Below the pieces are notes generated by a model. The model had not been told where the DNA came from and did not search any database. It worked only from the letters and a program-made list of their open reading frames with translations. Shown here one piece after another: positions 1-11,054 of a stretch of DNA of 64,000 nt. Position numbers and translations under genes: made by a program. Origin of the DNA: Deroplatys truncata (taxonomy: Eukaryota; Arthropoda; Insecta; Mantodea; Mantidae); NCBI GenBank assembly GCA_030765065.1, contig CM060980.1:57396364-57460363 (forward strand), read 5' to 3'. The first letter of the stretch is position 1. Each line of letters opens with the position of its first letter.

Positions 1-1235
1 GCTCTAACTTTTGATTAAATTACCACATATTTAAGAATTTACATTACAAATAAAATGTGTATCTTGAATTTTATACGATAAGGCTGTTAAGTCTTCCTCA
101 TTCGGAAGAATTTTGTATAATTTTGTGTAACGGTAAACCATAAGATATAGATAGAAACGTACTACACAAAACGTAGATCTCTCACAATTTATTTAAAATA
201 ACTTTTATTGTGGCATCACATTATTATTTCTGAGATATTCGCTGTTATTGGTTTGATTTTTCAATACTTCTCACTTTTACTTTCTCTATACGTATAGTAA
301 GTAGGGGAAGTATTGTATTCCACCCAGAAATTCGATACCAAGATTTCACCGGAAATACATGAATCCAAAAAACGAATTTTTTGGAAACATGTCCATGTGT
401 GTGTCTGTGTGTCTGTGAACAGCATAACTCAGAAACGAACAGTCGGATAAATACCAAACTTGGTATTTAGGTTCAGTATCTTCCAGAGATGCGACACGAA
501 GGTTTTCAAGAAAATCCCCCCACCCCAAATTACCCTTTATATGGAAGATTTTTCGAAAATTTTAATTTTCTCAAAAATGGCTCCCACGATGTTGATTAAA
601 ATATCATATGTTTAAGATATTTTCATGACAAATAAAATGTATATCTCGAATTTTCTGGGAATGTCTCCAAAAGTATTCTTCATTGTGAACGACTTTTGCA
701 TAACTGGTAAACTATAAGAGATAGAAAATATTTTACTACACAAAAGTTGTAGATCGCGTTAAAATACACAATTTATGTCATATAATTTTTTTTGTTCGGT
801 GAGCCATTTTCGAGATATTGCTTGTTATTTCCTTAAATTTGCCAATACACTTTTTCTCAAATTCGTTATTCACTTTTTGTCTTGGTAATGCAAAGAGAAT
901 GGAATACTCCACATAGCAACCAGCTCTTAAAATATTTGACTATAGCTTAAAGCCTACCAATTTCCCTTGCATCTACAAGAAAATTAGCAATAAGATTAAC
1001 ATCTCGATATCTCGATTAACATGAAGCATATGGAGAATAAGCGTTTGTAAAAATAGTTAGTACAAGAGTATAGAAAGTCATGTGAGTGTAACACATCAGA
1101 TTTTTTTGAAGTGTTATTGCCATTGAGCTGTTACTCGGGATGTTATGGAAAGAATGACCGCATTTAAACATTTGAATATCACTTCGGTTTCTGAATCCCA
1201 TTTGTACATACAACGAAATGTATAATGAACAGGCA
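1..1235 (+). repeat. Family A repeat copy 1, split by a second A copy
   Basis: Bases 1-274 match the middle of family A: the 'gattaaaatatcacat' segment, then 'cattcggaag...tttgtataa', then 'gagatattc'. This can be seen by comparison with 31201-31500 and 44230-44520. The copy is cut at the window edge. After the copy at 275-1107, A-like sequence resumes near 1140 with the 'atggaaag...aaacatttga' and 'aacgaaatgtataatg' segments, so this copy was interrupted. It has no coding capacity. Family identity is by internal comparison only. Confidence 0.75.
275..1107 (+). repeat. Family A repeat copy 2 (near full length)
   Basis: It starts with TTTACTTTCTCTATACGTAT and the 'aagtaggggaagtattg' block. 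It then runs through the GT-rich tract at 389-418, the 'accaaacttggtattta' block and the 'agatgcgacacgaag' block, and ends with 'agaaagtcatgtgagtgtaa' and a T run. The ends carry an inverted ACTTTCT/AGAAAGT motif, which suggests a non-autonomous DNA transposon. Short reading frames here are by-products of the repeat, not genes. Confidence 0.8.
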
Positions 1236-1927
1236 TAGGAATTCTTAAGCAGTTGGTTTCAAGTTATCAACACTTAAACCATTATCGCCAGAGAGAACGC
1301 GCACAACAGCGGCCAAGGTTCACTGATAAGGCAAACAAAAAGTGGTTCGATTGGTGTATGCAAAAGTCTGCGCTAGGGTTGGGGTGGTGGGTTACCTGCG
1401 ATATACCTACCTATGGTGTAGTAACAGTTGAACTTTATTCTTGGGTCCTGGCTATAATGTTTAGAAAGTCCTCTGCCTGGTATCACGATAACAGAAAACA
1501 AGGTTTTGTAACTGACAGATGGCAATCTTCTCTAAGCCGCCTCAGGTGGGTCGAGATCTTCCGCGTTCCGCTAGAGGGAAGTTTCTCTGAGCCGTCCACG
1601 GTGTGACCAGGTCATCGGGCTTAGAATCGTTAGGGATCTCTGCGAATCTATGTCGGCGTGGCCTATAGCCTGCTGCGGTCCCTTTACCTCTTCTGTTCCT
1701 ACTAGAGATGGTAAGCACATAATATGCGCTTTGTGTCGAGGTGAGAGGTGTCCCCTCAGTTCTCTCGATTCATTAATTGCAGTTTTTTTTAGAATAGCTG
1801 TAGAAGTAAACAAATGTAACTCTTTTTATGAAAAAATATAATGTGCAGGTATCATTTAAGATCTCAAAAAGTTACAAGTTCGTGTGATGTTCAAACTTCG
1901 CAAAACACAAAGACAGCTGCTCCCCCC
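1236..1927. other. Unassigned sequence with one 117-codon open frame
   Basis: A plus-strand frame from 1253 to 1606 gives 117 residues with many Trp and Arg residues (WFDWCMQK, GLGWWV). I recognise no domain. Composition is less AT-rich than the flanks. No splice, promoter or poly(A) context supports a gene. It could equally be an unclassified repeat body. Confidence 0.2.
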
Positions 1928-1982
1928 CCTCTCTCTCTCTCTCTCTCTTTTGAAAATAGGAGTACAGATTTTCCAAATTTAC

Positions 1983-2054
<72 letters not shown>
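1928..2054. repeat. (CT)n and (AAT)n microsatellites
   Basis: A CT run at about 1928-1949 is followed by about 24 AAT units at 1983-2054. The poly-Asn, poly-Tyr and poly-Ile open frames across it are trivial translations of the repeat. Confidence 0.97.
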
Positions 2055-2056
<2 letters not shown>

Positions 2057-2870
2057 ATATAATAATCCACAAGGCATAGCCCTGTCGACATGCTCTGTCC
2101 TCAGTTAAACACACTGCACTTTGTACTTGGTCTTCCTGCTTGACGGTATCCTCTAGGTATATAATTTAATAAAATACTTTGCATTCGCTCTTCTTTCATC
2201 CTTAATATATGCTGGTACCAGTTTTTTATTTTCGTTGATTTTTTCATTTAAGTCCTATATATTTAACTTAGACATTACGTTACTATTTTTCAATAATAAT
2301 TATATTACTCATTAATCATTTATATAATCAAACAAAAACAATATTAATGGTACTAATAATGTAATAATTAAGAGATTGTCTTAAGCTTAACCTCCTAATT
2401 TCTCTTACCAATATCTTGGTCCCTGACACTACGTTCGTTTTTTCCCTCTCTGTTTTTCATACTAAACAAATATCAACAGTAAGGGAGAGTAGTGTACCTA
2501 TTAAAACTGTTAGTTCATAAGCCTCAAAGGTATAGTATTGTGATTCCTTAGAAAAGCTCAAGAAATCAAATAATAATCATTAACAGTTTGTAAAAAGTTA
2601 GGCCACTTTTGTATTGCTTTAACAGAGCATCGCTTAGACACTGCACGTCCCTCCGTGGCTGTGGCAGAATTTCACTTAACTCTCTTTACCACTAATTAAA
2701 GCCATTACCACAGAGTAGATACCATTATAGCACTATGAAAATAAAAATCATACAAATCCTAAAAGATTAGCTAAAACAAGAGTGGAAAATCTGATATGAG
2801 GGTATTACAAGGGCCTCACGCATTTGTGTCCCACCCATTCTGGATCACAAACAGGCTGGGCAGGTAAGGT
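2055..2870. other. AT-rich stretch with no recognised feature
   Basis: Stop codons are dense in all frames. I see no repeat relationship to other parts of the window and no RNA gene signature. Confidence 0.6.
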
Positions 2871-2877
2871 AAGGGTC

Positions 2878-3152
2878 GTCCTCCATGGTCTAGTGGCACC
2901 ATGTAGCCTCTACTTCAAACCCGCGGAGGTCGATGGGTTTATTTGGGCATAAAAATCCTTGGTATGGCTGCCTTCGAAAGGGAAGTAAAGGCGGTAGGTC
3001 CCTGTCGTAGATTTACGGCACGTAAACAAAACCTCAAGCCTATAAAGAGGCCTTTCAGAAAAATTTCCGGTCTTTCACGTCTAGTATAGAATGGGACGCT
3101 GAAGACCACAGCAGTTAAAGTACGTCCATAAATAAATAAATAAATAAATAGT
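2878..3152 (+). mobile_element. tRNA-derived SINE, family S1
   Basis: The head resembles a tRNA gene: 'ctccatggtctagtgg' as box A and 'ttcaaacccgcggagg' near box B. The conserved S1 body follows (cataaaaatcctt, ggaagtaaag, tagatttacggc, ctcaagcct, tctttcacg). It ends in 'ccataaataaataaata', a 3' tail of TAAA units. Five other copies lie in this window on both strands, which defines a family. It is transcribed by Pol III in principle and has no coding capacity. Confidence 0.85.
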
Positions 3153-3168
3153 AAGGTAAGGAGGAGGA

Positions 3169-3683
3169 GGCGAAGGTTTGCTCTCCTCGCTGTTCCAGAG
3201 TAAGAGATGGACAGAAGACCTGAATTGGTTTGGTGGCGAAATAAGCAGAAATAGCAGGTGAAGGTTCGCCCCCTTCGCTCTTCCAGAACAGGAGATGGAC
3301 AGAAGACCTGAATTGGTTTGCTGGCGAAATAAGCAGAAATGGAGGAGGTGAAGGTTCGCCCAGAACAGAAGATGGACAGAAGACCTGAAATGGCTTGCTG
3401 GCGAAATAAGCAGAAATGGAGGAGCTGAAGGTTAGCTCTCCTTGCTGCTCCAGAACAGGAGATGGACAGAAGACCTGAATTGGTTTGATGGCGAAATAAG
3501 CAGAAATGGAGGAGCTGAAGGTTACCTCTCCTTGCTGCTCCAGAACAGGAGATGGACAGAAGACCTGAATTGGTTTGATGGCGAAATAAGCAGAAATGAC
3601 AGGAGGTGAAGTTTTGCTCTCCTCGCTGTTCTGAATAGGAGATGGACAGAACACCTGAATTAGTTTGGTGGCGAAATGAATCT
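3169..3683. repeat. Minisatellite, about 90-bp unit, six units
   Basis: The motif 'gagatggacagaagacctga' recurs at about 3205, 3292, 3368, 3459, 3550 and 3640, with one unit shortened by about 13 bp. Most units are close to 90 bp, so the frame is kept and the minus strand stays open for 179 codons (3115-3654) with a repeated block of about 30 residues (ISAYFA.KP.QVFCPS). The open frame is explained by the period. I do not call it a gene. The array starts about 17 bp after the tail of the adjacent SINE. Confidence 0.93.
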
Positions 3684-3722
3684 TAGGAATCTAAGCCCAG
3701 AACAATAGAAGAGATAAATAAT

Positions 3723-4103
3723 AAAGCTTCTAATGAAATTAATTATACTTCCACACAAGACGTGGGTTGGACAAGGTTAGAAAGGTAGAATCAGATGACT
3801 GAAAAATTCAATGCCATGGCCGGGATTTGAACCACAGATCTCCCGGCCGCCTTCCGGCTGCTCTTACCTTTAAGCTACCATGGCAACATGCCGGTAGGAC
3901 ATTAAATTTCCCAACCAAGATCTCTTGTGGTTTACCGGGAAACATGTAAATCAGTTGGGAAATTTAATGCCTTACCGGCATGTTGCCATGGTAGCTCAAT
4001 GGTTAGAACAACCGGACGGATATCGGGAGATCTGTGGTTCAAATCCCGGCTATGGTATTAAATTTTTCAGTCGTCTGATTCTACCTTTCTAAAGCTTCTA
4101 ATG
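3723..4103. mobile_element. Inverted pair of tRNA-derived SINEs (family S3) with 13-bp target duplication
   Basis: Two S3 copies face each other: the left at 3779-3915 on the minus strand and the right at 3954-4090 on the plus strand. They are separated by a spacer of about 38 nt and could fold into a long hairpin. Each contains a tRNA-like head: box A near TAGCTCAATGGTTAGA and box B GGTTCAAATCCCGG. The perfect direct repeat AAAGCTTCTAATG occurs at 3723-3735 and 4091-4103, immediately outside the element, so the pair looks inserted as one unit. The left copy has about 40 nt of extra 3' sequence that the right lacks. Confidence 0.85.
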
Positions 4104-5984
4104 TTTTATATTCTGGACTCCAGGAAGTGAACCCTATTGATAATAACACAAAATTAGCAATATAGAAATCAGTGGTTTAAGGAAAGTTTTCTGTCAATAA
4201 TAAGAAATAAAAAAACTTGTAAAGGACGAAAAACGAGTAGAATTGATAGGCAATTGTAATCGGTGACTTTGTCACTTTCGCTTACAGTGTCACTCTACAA
4301 GACAGTGTTCACGTCTTGTAGAGGTTTACGTGGTTACGAGTGTTTGTCGTTAAAACACTGAGAAAATATTGCCTGGATGGGTGCTCGATAAACTTGCAGC
4401 AATCACTAGACATAATTTTCCACTAAAGCAACAGAAATATCTATCTTTTCTCCATAAAGTGTACGCTATATTATTACTGTTACAGCAATCATGATCTGGT
4501 TATCGAAGAGAGAGTGGATAAATTGTAGAGTTTCGGTGGAAACTGTCCAGCCTTTGACGTATTGCGAAACAGACCAGTCGCCACATGTCCTAAATAATAT
4601 GGTTATTTGGCCTTCAATAGCATCATAAAAATCTTTCCTGGTCCGCTCTTGTAAGTTTCCCTTACCATTAAAACACGGACTATAAAAGTAAAGATCACAG
4701 AAAGGGCAATAAATGCGGACAATCTCCGAGGCGAAATCTTGTAACAAAAGCACTCGATTGCGATTTTATTGGTGAATGATATATCTATATAACGCTGTTT
4801 CTTCCTTTGCCTTACATGCCATATTTGCCTCCAACCGATCGTTAAAATAAAGGAAAAGGAGAATAAAAAAGGGAATGCTACAGTTGCTGCTCCTTCTCCG
4901 GAGGCAATATTGCCTTCAGCGGAGCGTATCTAAGGGTCATTAGTGCGTTTCCCCAATACAACATATAGACCTAATGATCACACATCGTGTGACCGATCCG
5001 AAACCATTACAGCTCAAGCCAATGTTACTCGATGGTATTCCAGAGTTAAAGAATTCCACTTGAAAAAAGAATCTTAGGTATAACAATAGTTAGACTACGT
5101 CCTCTGCCCGTTTTGTCGAGATTCTACTCTGTTTTCTATGCAATTCTGGTTAATTATGACAAACATCTAGACAAAAATAGTTTGGTTGATAAGATCGAAC
5201 AGTTCATAAAGAATACTCCACATCAATAAAATAATAGGAATCGTTTATTTAAACAAGTATAACAATGCTACTAATGTATTTTACGTGATTATTACTTCCA
5301 TAGCTTTAGTTTTATTAAAAAATATGGAAGACAATCGCGTTTCAATAGCTGGTCTGCTCAGAAATTATATTCCAATTTTGTAAATTAAAATTGTAATAAA
5401 GATGTTATTTGTAAAACAAAATCAGTAGAGTTTATTCCTGAAATAGTCTTATTAAATTAAATTTAGTTTTGAATTTCTATAGCTAAATTTTCTCGAGACT
5501 GAGTCTTCCATAAATCTACCATGACTTTACCGCACATAATAATGGAATGAATTAAACTGAAACAGGAAAGGAATCTACAAGCTGCAAAGGAGCTTGCATT
5601 TGCATAATTATGATATTATAGTTTATAAATATTATCAATTCTATATTATAAATGATAATATTCACGTAAAGATTATTTGTATTTTATGAAAATTTCATAT
5701 CTAAGCGTTTTAATTCATAAAATACAATTATTGGTTATAAACAGTGGGGGACACTTCGCACACTGTGACCTAAATAGATCTATTATGGCTAACACCTCCA
5801 GGAGGAAGAAATCAAGCGAAGGAGCCACAGGAGGCTACAGAGACCCGCGGAAGTCCCTAACAGTTCCAGGTTCCAAGATGCGTCCTACTGCTGGAGCTGA
5901 CTAGAGAGGACGATCAATAATCCATCGTCCAAGCAGCTCTCTAGTGTTCACAGGAGTATTGTTTCTTTTGAGCAACAATCCGCG
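4104..5984. other. Unassigned sequence
   Basis: No family is recognised. The longest frame is 95 codons on the minus strand (4466-4753), with no known motif. A GC-richer patch at 5740-5990 contains a 75-codon plus frame (5677-5904), also unrecognised. This patch may be the body of a repeat that runs into the SINE downstream. Confidence 0.5.
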
Positions 5985-6216
5985 GATCTATCCGGCACCA
6001 TCATACGCCACGAAACCTAGAAACACCTGACAGATGAAAGAAAGGGAATAAAAGGGAAAGTAAATTGTGCTTGATGAGAAACCACACCAATATTTGCCTA
6101 CTGATAAGGAAAATCACGAAAAACCCAAGGTAACAGTGGGCGGTCGACGGGAATCGAATCCAGGACCTCCCGAATGCGAGCCACGCACGTGACTGCGGAG
6201 CTATCTCGCTCGGTTA
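5985..6216 (-). mobile_element. tRNA-derived SINE, family S2
   Basis: Read on the minus strand it starts with a tRNA-like head (GCGAGATAGCTCCGCAGT as box A, GGATTCGATTCCCG as box B). It is followed by the family S2 body: 'gggtttttcgtgattttcc', then a 'ggcaaatattggtgtgg' block equivalent to 'ggcgaatgctggggtgg' in other copies. The distal boundary is uncertain. Confidence 0.75.
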
Positions 6217-6353
6217 AATACAGTTAACAATATACACAAAATATTTGCTACATGTGCTGCTAGATGGCATGTCTATTCCGACAACCAATTCATCTTTGAG
6301 AGTTTTACGCTTTTATCAACAGTGATATCGGTAGTGAAATTTGCTAAGATTAG

Positions 6354-6392
6354 AATTCCAGAAACAACTTTAAAAAAGTTGTTTCTGGAATT
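6354..6392. repeat. Perfect 18-bp palindrome with 3-nt loop
   Basis: AATTCCAGAAACAACTTT is followed by AAA and then the exact reverse complement of the arm. It could form a stem-loop in RNA or a cruciform in DNA. No transcription context is visible. Confidence 0.95.
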
Positions 6393-6578
6393 TTATATTC
6401 AACTATATTGTTATCCAATTACTTACACTTACACATCAAATTCGACATAGACTTTCCGTCATTCTATTTGAACTAACTGAACTACGTAGTTCACGTAATT
6501 AACCATGAACAATCGAAATTCAATCAAAATATACACAGCTGAGCAACATCTGCGATAGTGTTAAAATATTACGTATAT

Positions 6579-6742
6579 TACGTAAATCTACGACACGGAA
6601 CCATCGCTTTACTTCCCTTCGACGGAAGCCATGCTAAGGATTTTTAAGCCCGAAAAAAACCATCGCCATCCGTCGGATTTAAACGCGCAACCTCGGGAAC
6701 TAGAGGCTAGCATGGTAACCACTACACCACGGAGGATGGCAT
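6579..6742 (-). mobile_element. SINE S1, 3'-truncated, minus strand
   Basis: The minus strand reads a tRNA-like head (CCTCCGTGGTGTAGTGG, box B GCGTTTAAATCC) and the start of the S1 body, ending near the 'tagatttacg' block. The 3' half seen in other copies is absent. Confidence 0.85.
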
Positions 6743-7689
6743 AGATGGTCTCGCGAGTTTTGGTAGGCATCGCATAAAATTAGATGATTAATGGCGTGAA
6801 ATGCGACCGAATTTCGAATTCTAAGCTAACTAGCAATTTTCACCTTGTGTCAAAGGTTATCTGCGCCAAGTTTGGTCGAACTCGGTGCAACGGCGTAGAA
6901 GACTATAACGAACATATATACACTGACTTGTATGTATATTAGGATTATCTGCTTACCTGAATTAGAGCTTAGCATTTCAAGACATATTTTTCAATCTGTT
7001 GCAAGTCATATATACACAGTAGCGATTGCTGTTTCTCCAAAACGATCTAGCATAAGCTGCATATTTTAACGTAACATTATAATCTTTTTCTGAAGTAAAT
7101 TTATGAATCTGTCTTCCCTAATATTCCGCTTAAACTACCGTTAAGAAAGAAGACACTTTTGGAAATATTTTACAGCTCGTTCAGAATATACATTTTATGT
7201 ACCACGTTATCCCAAATACATAACGTTTTAATAAAATTATATACAACTATTTATGAAGAAATAAAATATAAGCGAACAATTTTCCCTAAAGGGTTCAATG
7301 GAAAAATCGCGCAAAGAATTTTTCTAGTTACTATCACGAGAGTTGACGAGCTTAAATACCGAATTTCATAACTATATGTCCTTTATATTTATGTTGTTTA
7401 TAGACATATGGACCCTTTTTTATAAAACTACTTCTTTCTTTTGGATAAAGAAAGATCAAAGGCGTATCGTTGCTGAAATACCGATTTTTGAGTCCAATGT
7501 CCAATGATTTTTGAGTCCAAAATGTGCAACCAGTAAAAAAAGTAAAAGGGCATTAGGTGTATAATTTTATAAAGCTTCAAGGCCCTCTTAACGTCTCAGG
7601 TCAAAGATAACATGAATTGAAGTTATGAAAATTAAAAGAGTTCTGAAAAAAAGGCATGATCCAAAGCGCTGATACGTAACCCACATTTG
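6743..7689. other. Unassigned AT-rich stretch with one low-complexity repeat-like tail
   Basis: Bases 6865-6955 contain 'gccaagtttggtcgaactcgg' followed by 'aacgaacatatatacac' and 'tatattaggat'. This resembles the conserved tail of a widespread class of insect interspersed repeats, but I cannot name the family. A 70-codon plus frame at 7159-7371 has no recognised motif. Confidence 0.35.
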
Positions 7690-7815
7690 TCTTTTAAGAA
7701 TATGGGAAAAACGCAGAAAAAAAAACTGTATCCAAATTTCTCATCCATGATCGAGATTCGAAACGGGTCCTCCGACCACTAAGCACCACGCAAGCGGGAG
7801 AGAATACATGTTTTC
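7690..7815 (-). mobile_element. Possible tRNA-derived SINE head (S7)
   Basis: The minus strand contains a tRNA-like arrangement: TGGTGCTTAGTGGTCGG as box A and GTTTCGAATCTCGATCATGG around box B. It is followed by a T-rich stretch. Only one copy is present here, so the family is not established. Confidence 0.4.
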
Positions 7816-9659
7816 AGCAACTGCTTTTTTTTGGGAAATGAGAGGTTTCATTTCATGAACTCAACAGTTTGTTTCACTGAACCGAGTCCATGAATTGGTT
7901 TTGCACGATTCTTGATCCAGTGATCCATTTAGCTTTTACCTCTCGGTAAGATGGGCATTTGGTCTTAATTTTCTTTTTTTTCTCATTTATGTGCCGATAA
8001 GATTGTTTCTCGGATATGTCAGTCATTTTATTTTCATGTAGTCTACAAGAACCAGAGCCGATCTCAGGATCATCACCGACCAGATTGAGATGACCTTATG
8101 ACTCCTTTATCCGTTGCTGAGCATCAAACCGGATTATGCAAGTTACTGCAGCTCCCCAGTAGTCCTAATGACGCTGGGTCAATACTGGTCTCTCAAGGGG
8201 TCAAATCTGCTTGAGAAAATTCTTCCCTCTTGTAAACTTCTCAAATGAAAGGGTAGTTAAGCTAATCCTAAACACATTAGTATCATCGCAGTTTATTCCA
8301 CCCCCGGATAATTAGCCTTGATTACGTATTCCTCAGGTGGATGCAAGTTAGGCGTTATTTTCAACGGTGATTCAACATTTATCCAGAAACTTCATTAGTA
8401 TCTACAAAACTAGCAACTTCTAATATTAATTTCAAGATCTCTTTAGACATGTTTTTGTTAACACCAGTCAGCAAGTCAGTGTAAAATGGCCTGCGAACTG
8501 CATATCCACATTCAAGTTTCATAACGCAATATACAAACTCAAACTTCTGAAAAGTCGCTTCTTACTGATGCAATCTGTCTTCATGATCTCCTAGAAGTTA
8601 ACATTTTTAGAGATAAAATTCTCAAAACTAACAATGCACTGAAATAACTAACAGACAGAATAAAAATGTTGTCTTTGTGCGAGTACCAAAAACTGTGTCG
8701 GAATGGTAAATTGCTATAATAATTCCAATTAGATATGCAGGTAGGTAGGTAAAATATCTATGATGTTAAATTATTAATGTTATTATACAAATGCCTAGCA
8801 AATGGATCATGCTGATTTAATTTTCAAGTTAAATGTGAAGAAAGAAAAGATGAAAAATACTGTCTCTGTCTGGCTGACTGACTGATTGTATGAACAAATT
8901 TGATCTAGCTTAGCGCACTTTAGCCAGGAAATTGTCGATATTTTGCCAGTTCCAATGCTCAGCCAATAGATCTCGAAGTGCCAAACTTCTTGTTGGACTT
9001 TCTCTGTGAATGCAGTTTTTCGCCAGGACTGATTGTTAGTTAAATAAATAGTAGTTAATGTCGCTTTTGAATGAAAGACTTGGTTTTGATTCCTTAGCGG
9101 TTAATATTTCTAGGAATAGATATTCCAAAAACAGTATGAAAAAATGATCAAAAGATTTAATGCTATCGAAAAGGACTAAATATGGAAATACATTTAAAGG
9201 TTTATGAGTGTACGGGTACTTATAGTAGCAAAGGAATTGAAAATTGATCAATTATTATAACAATACAATGAATAGATAAAGATATTAATGAATAAACGCT
9301 TACTTCCTTGGGATCGAAAAGCCACTCAAGCGTAGCATTAGTGAAAAACGGAAGTGACGATACCATTGCAGTCCGTGTAGTTAATTTACAAACAGAATAA
9401 GTTAATACGTATCGTTACTCAAAAGTAATTAAAAACAGCATTAGATACCGGTAGTATACTAGCTTTATAAGTAAGCAGTACTCATCTAGATGTTCTTCCA
9501 TTCTGGATTCCCAGCCCAGAACCAAACAGAGTGGTGGATCTTCGACATGGTTAGAGATTAAATAGTATTCTGTAATACGTCAGTTTGAGTTAGGCCATTT
9601 TTATTTTTTCTTCATCTTTTTAAGCTGCCTAGTTCATTCACGATCACTTTTTTACTCTA
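7816..9659. other. No recognised feature
   Basis: AT-rich sequence with stops in all frames. The 71-codon minus frame at 9036-9251 is not similar to anything I know. Confidence 0.55.
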
Positions 9660-10110
9660 TCTTTATCTTCCTTTTCGGCAGGATGAGGCGAGAGGAGACA
9701 CCGGGCGGCCGATCCAGAAGCGAGAACACAGCAATGACAGAGTCCCTAGGTTTCCAGAAGTAGACACCCTGGCAGACGGACAGGCAGACAAGGACACTGC
9801 CCCACACAGACGGAGTCCAAAGCCCCCCCCCCCCCAGTCGCCTGCCACGCTTCACTGAAACACCATCGCACACTTCCGACTCTGAAAGCGACGAACGAAT
9901 GAAGGAAGGATGAATGAAATGATAAATGGAACGAAATGGAGGGGCAGGAAATTAAGGTGCTAAAAGAAACCATTCCATCGTTCGCCTGACAACCCGGGAA
10001 AATCCCCGAAAAAACCAATGGGTCTGATTGGGCGGTCACCGGGGATCGAACTTGGGAGCTCGCGAATGCGGGATCCAGACCTTGCCGCCTGAGCCATCCC
10101 GCTAGGTTTA
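9660..10110 (-). mobile_element. SINE S2, minus strand, with GC-rich distal part
   Basis: The minus strand starts with a tRNA-like head (GCGGGATGGCTCAGGCGG, box B GTTCGATCCCCGG), then 'attggttttttcggggattt' and the 'ggcgaacgatgg' block shared with the copy at 47740. The part at 9660-9880 is GC-rich, includes a C13 run near 9826, and may be the distal body or an older neighbour. Short frames here are not supported as genes. Confidence 0.75.
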
Positions 10111-10704
10111 TGCATTCTATAAACGCACGGAACTTCTCTGCATATTCCTTGCTGCACTAAAACGCCTTCGCCTCCCAGGCCTGGGAATCATATTGCTCTG
10201 TCATTGTCCAACAGATACATTCATGTATATGGTTTATTCCATAAACAGTTTGCCCTAACTTTTTCATTTCTTCATAACTTCGTAACATAAACTGATTTTT
10301 CATTTCTTCTGATTCCTCATTAGCAGTTTTTTATGTTTTCTACTATTTATCCTTTAGTAATTAGAAGCAGAATTTCATTCCACCCAAAATTCGACACCGA
10401 GACTTCAGTGAAATACACGTTTTGAGACTCCCTAAATGTATTTTTAGAAAAACGTCTATGTGCACGGGCGTGTTTGCCAACAACATAACTAAAAAATGAA
10501 AAGTGGGTTAAATACCAAACTTGATATTTAAGTTCAGCATCTCCCAGGGATGCGACACGAAGATCTTCAAGAAAATGCCACCAATTCGAACTCCGTTTAA
10601 ACGAAACATGTTCATTATTTTTTATTTTCTAAAGAATGGCTATAAAACGTTTGATTAAAATAATATATGTTTAAGATAGTATTTGCATGACAAGTGAAAT
10701 GATC

Positions 10705-10995
10705 TTTTTTCTTCTTCTACTTTAACACATTGCCCTCTCTTTGTAGGACTTACATCCCCAAGCACTTACAAGGCAATCCTTCGGTCAGTAACCTGTCAAG
10801 GAGCAAGCGAACTCTAGATCATAGCATATCTTGGATGGGTGATCAGCCCAATGACTGGTATGGTGGTGAAGAAAAAACAAACCAAATGTGGTGATGAAAG
10901 GGATGATAGAAAAATTCGCGGCCTTTGGTCAGTCCCGTGGGCTTGAACCCCGGACTTCTGAACGCAAGTCCACACCTACCGCGGCGTCGCGCGCC
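10705..10995 (-). mobile_element. SINE-like element S6 inside family A
   Basis: The minus strand shows a tRNA-like head (box B GGGGTTCAAGCCC near 10945), then a body containing the reverse of 'cttggatgggtgatca' (10831-10846), and a GAAGAAGAAAA tail near 10705-10720. The 'ggatgggtgatca' block resembles the internal promoter region of 5S rRNA. That resemblance is suggestive only. Confidence 0.45.
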
Positions 10996-11054
10996 ACCTT
11001 GTTCGCTATAAATGAAATGCTTACTTTTGAGGGTTTTTCCACTTTTCAGTGGTT

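Noticed and set aside
1872-2114. Open frames of poly-Ile, poly-Asn and poly-Tyr
   Set aside because: They are direct translations of the (AAT)n microsatellite.
3779-4090. Functional tRNA genes
   Set aside because: A and B boxes are present, but the acceptor and anticodon arms do not pair properly and the sequences carry SINE flanks and a target duplication.
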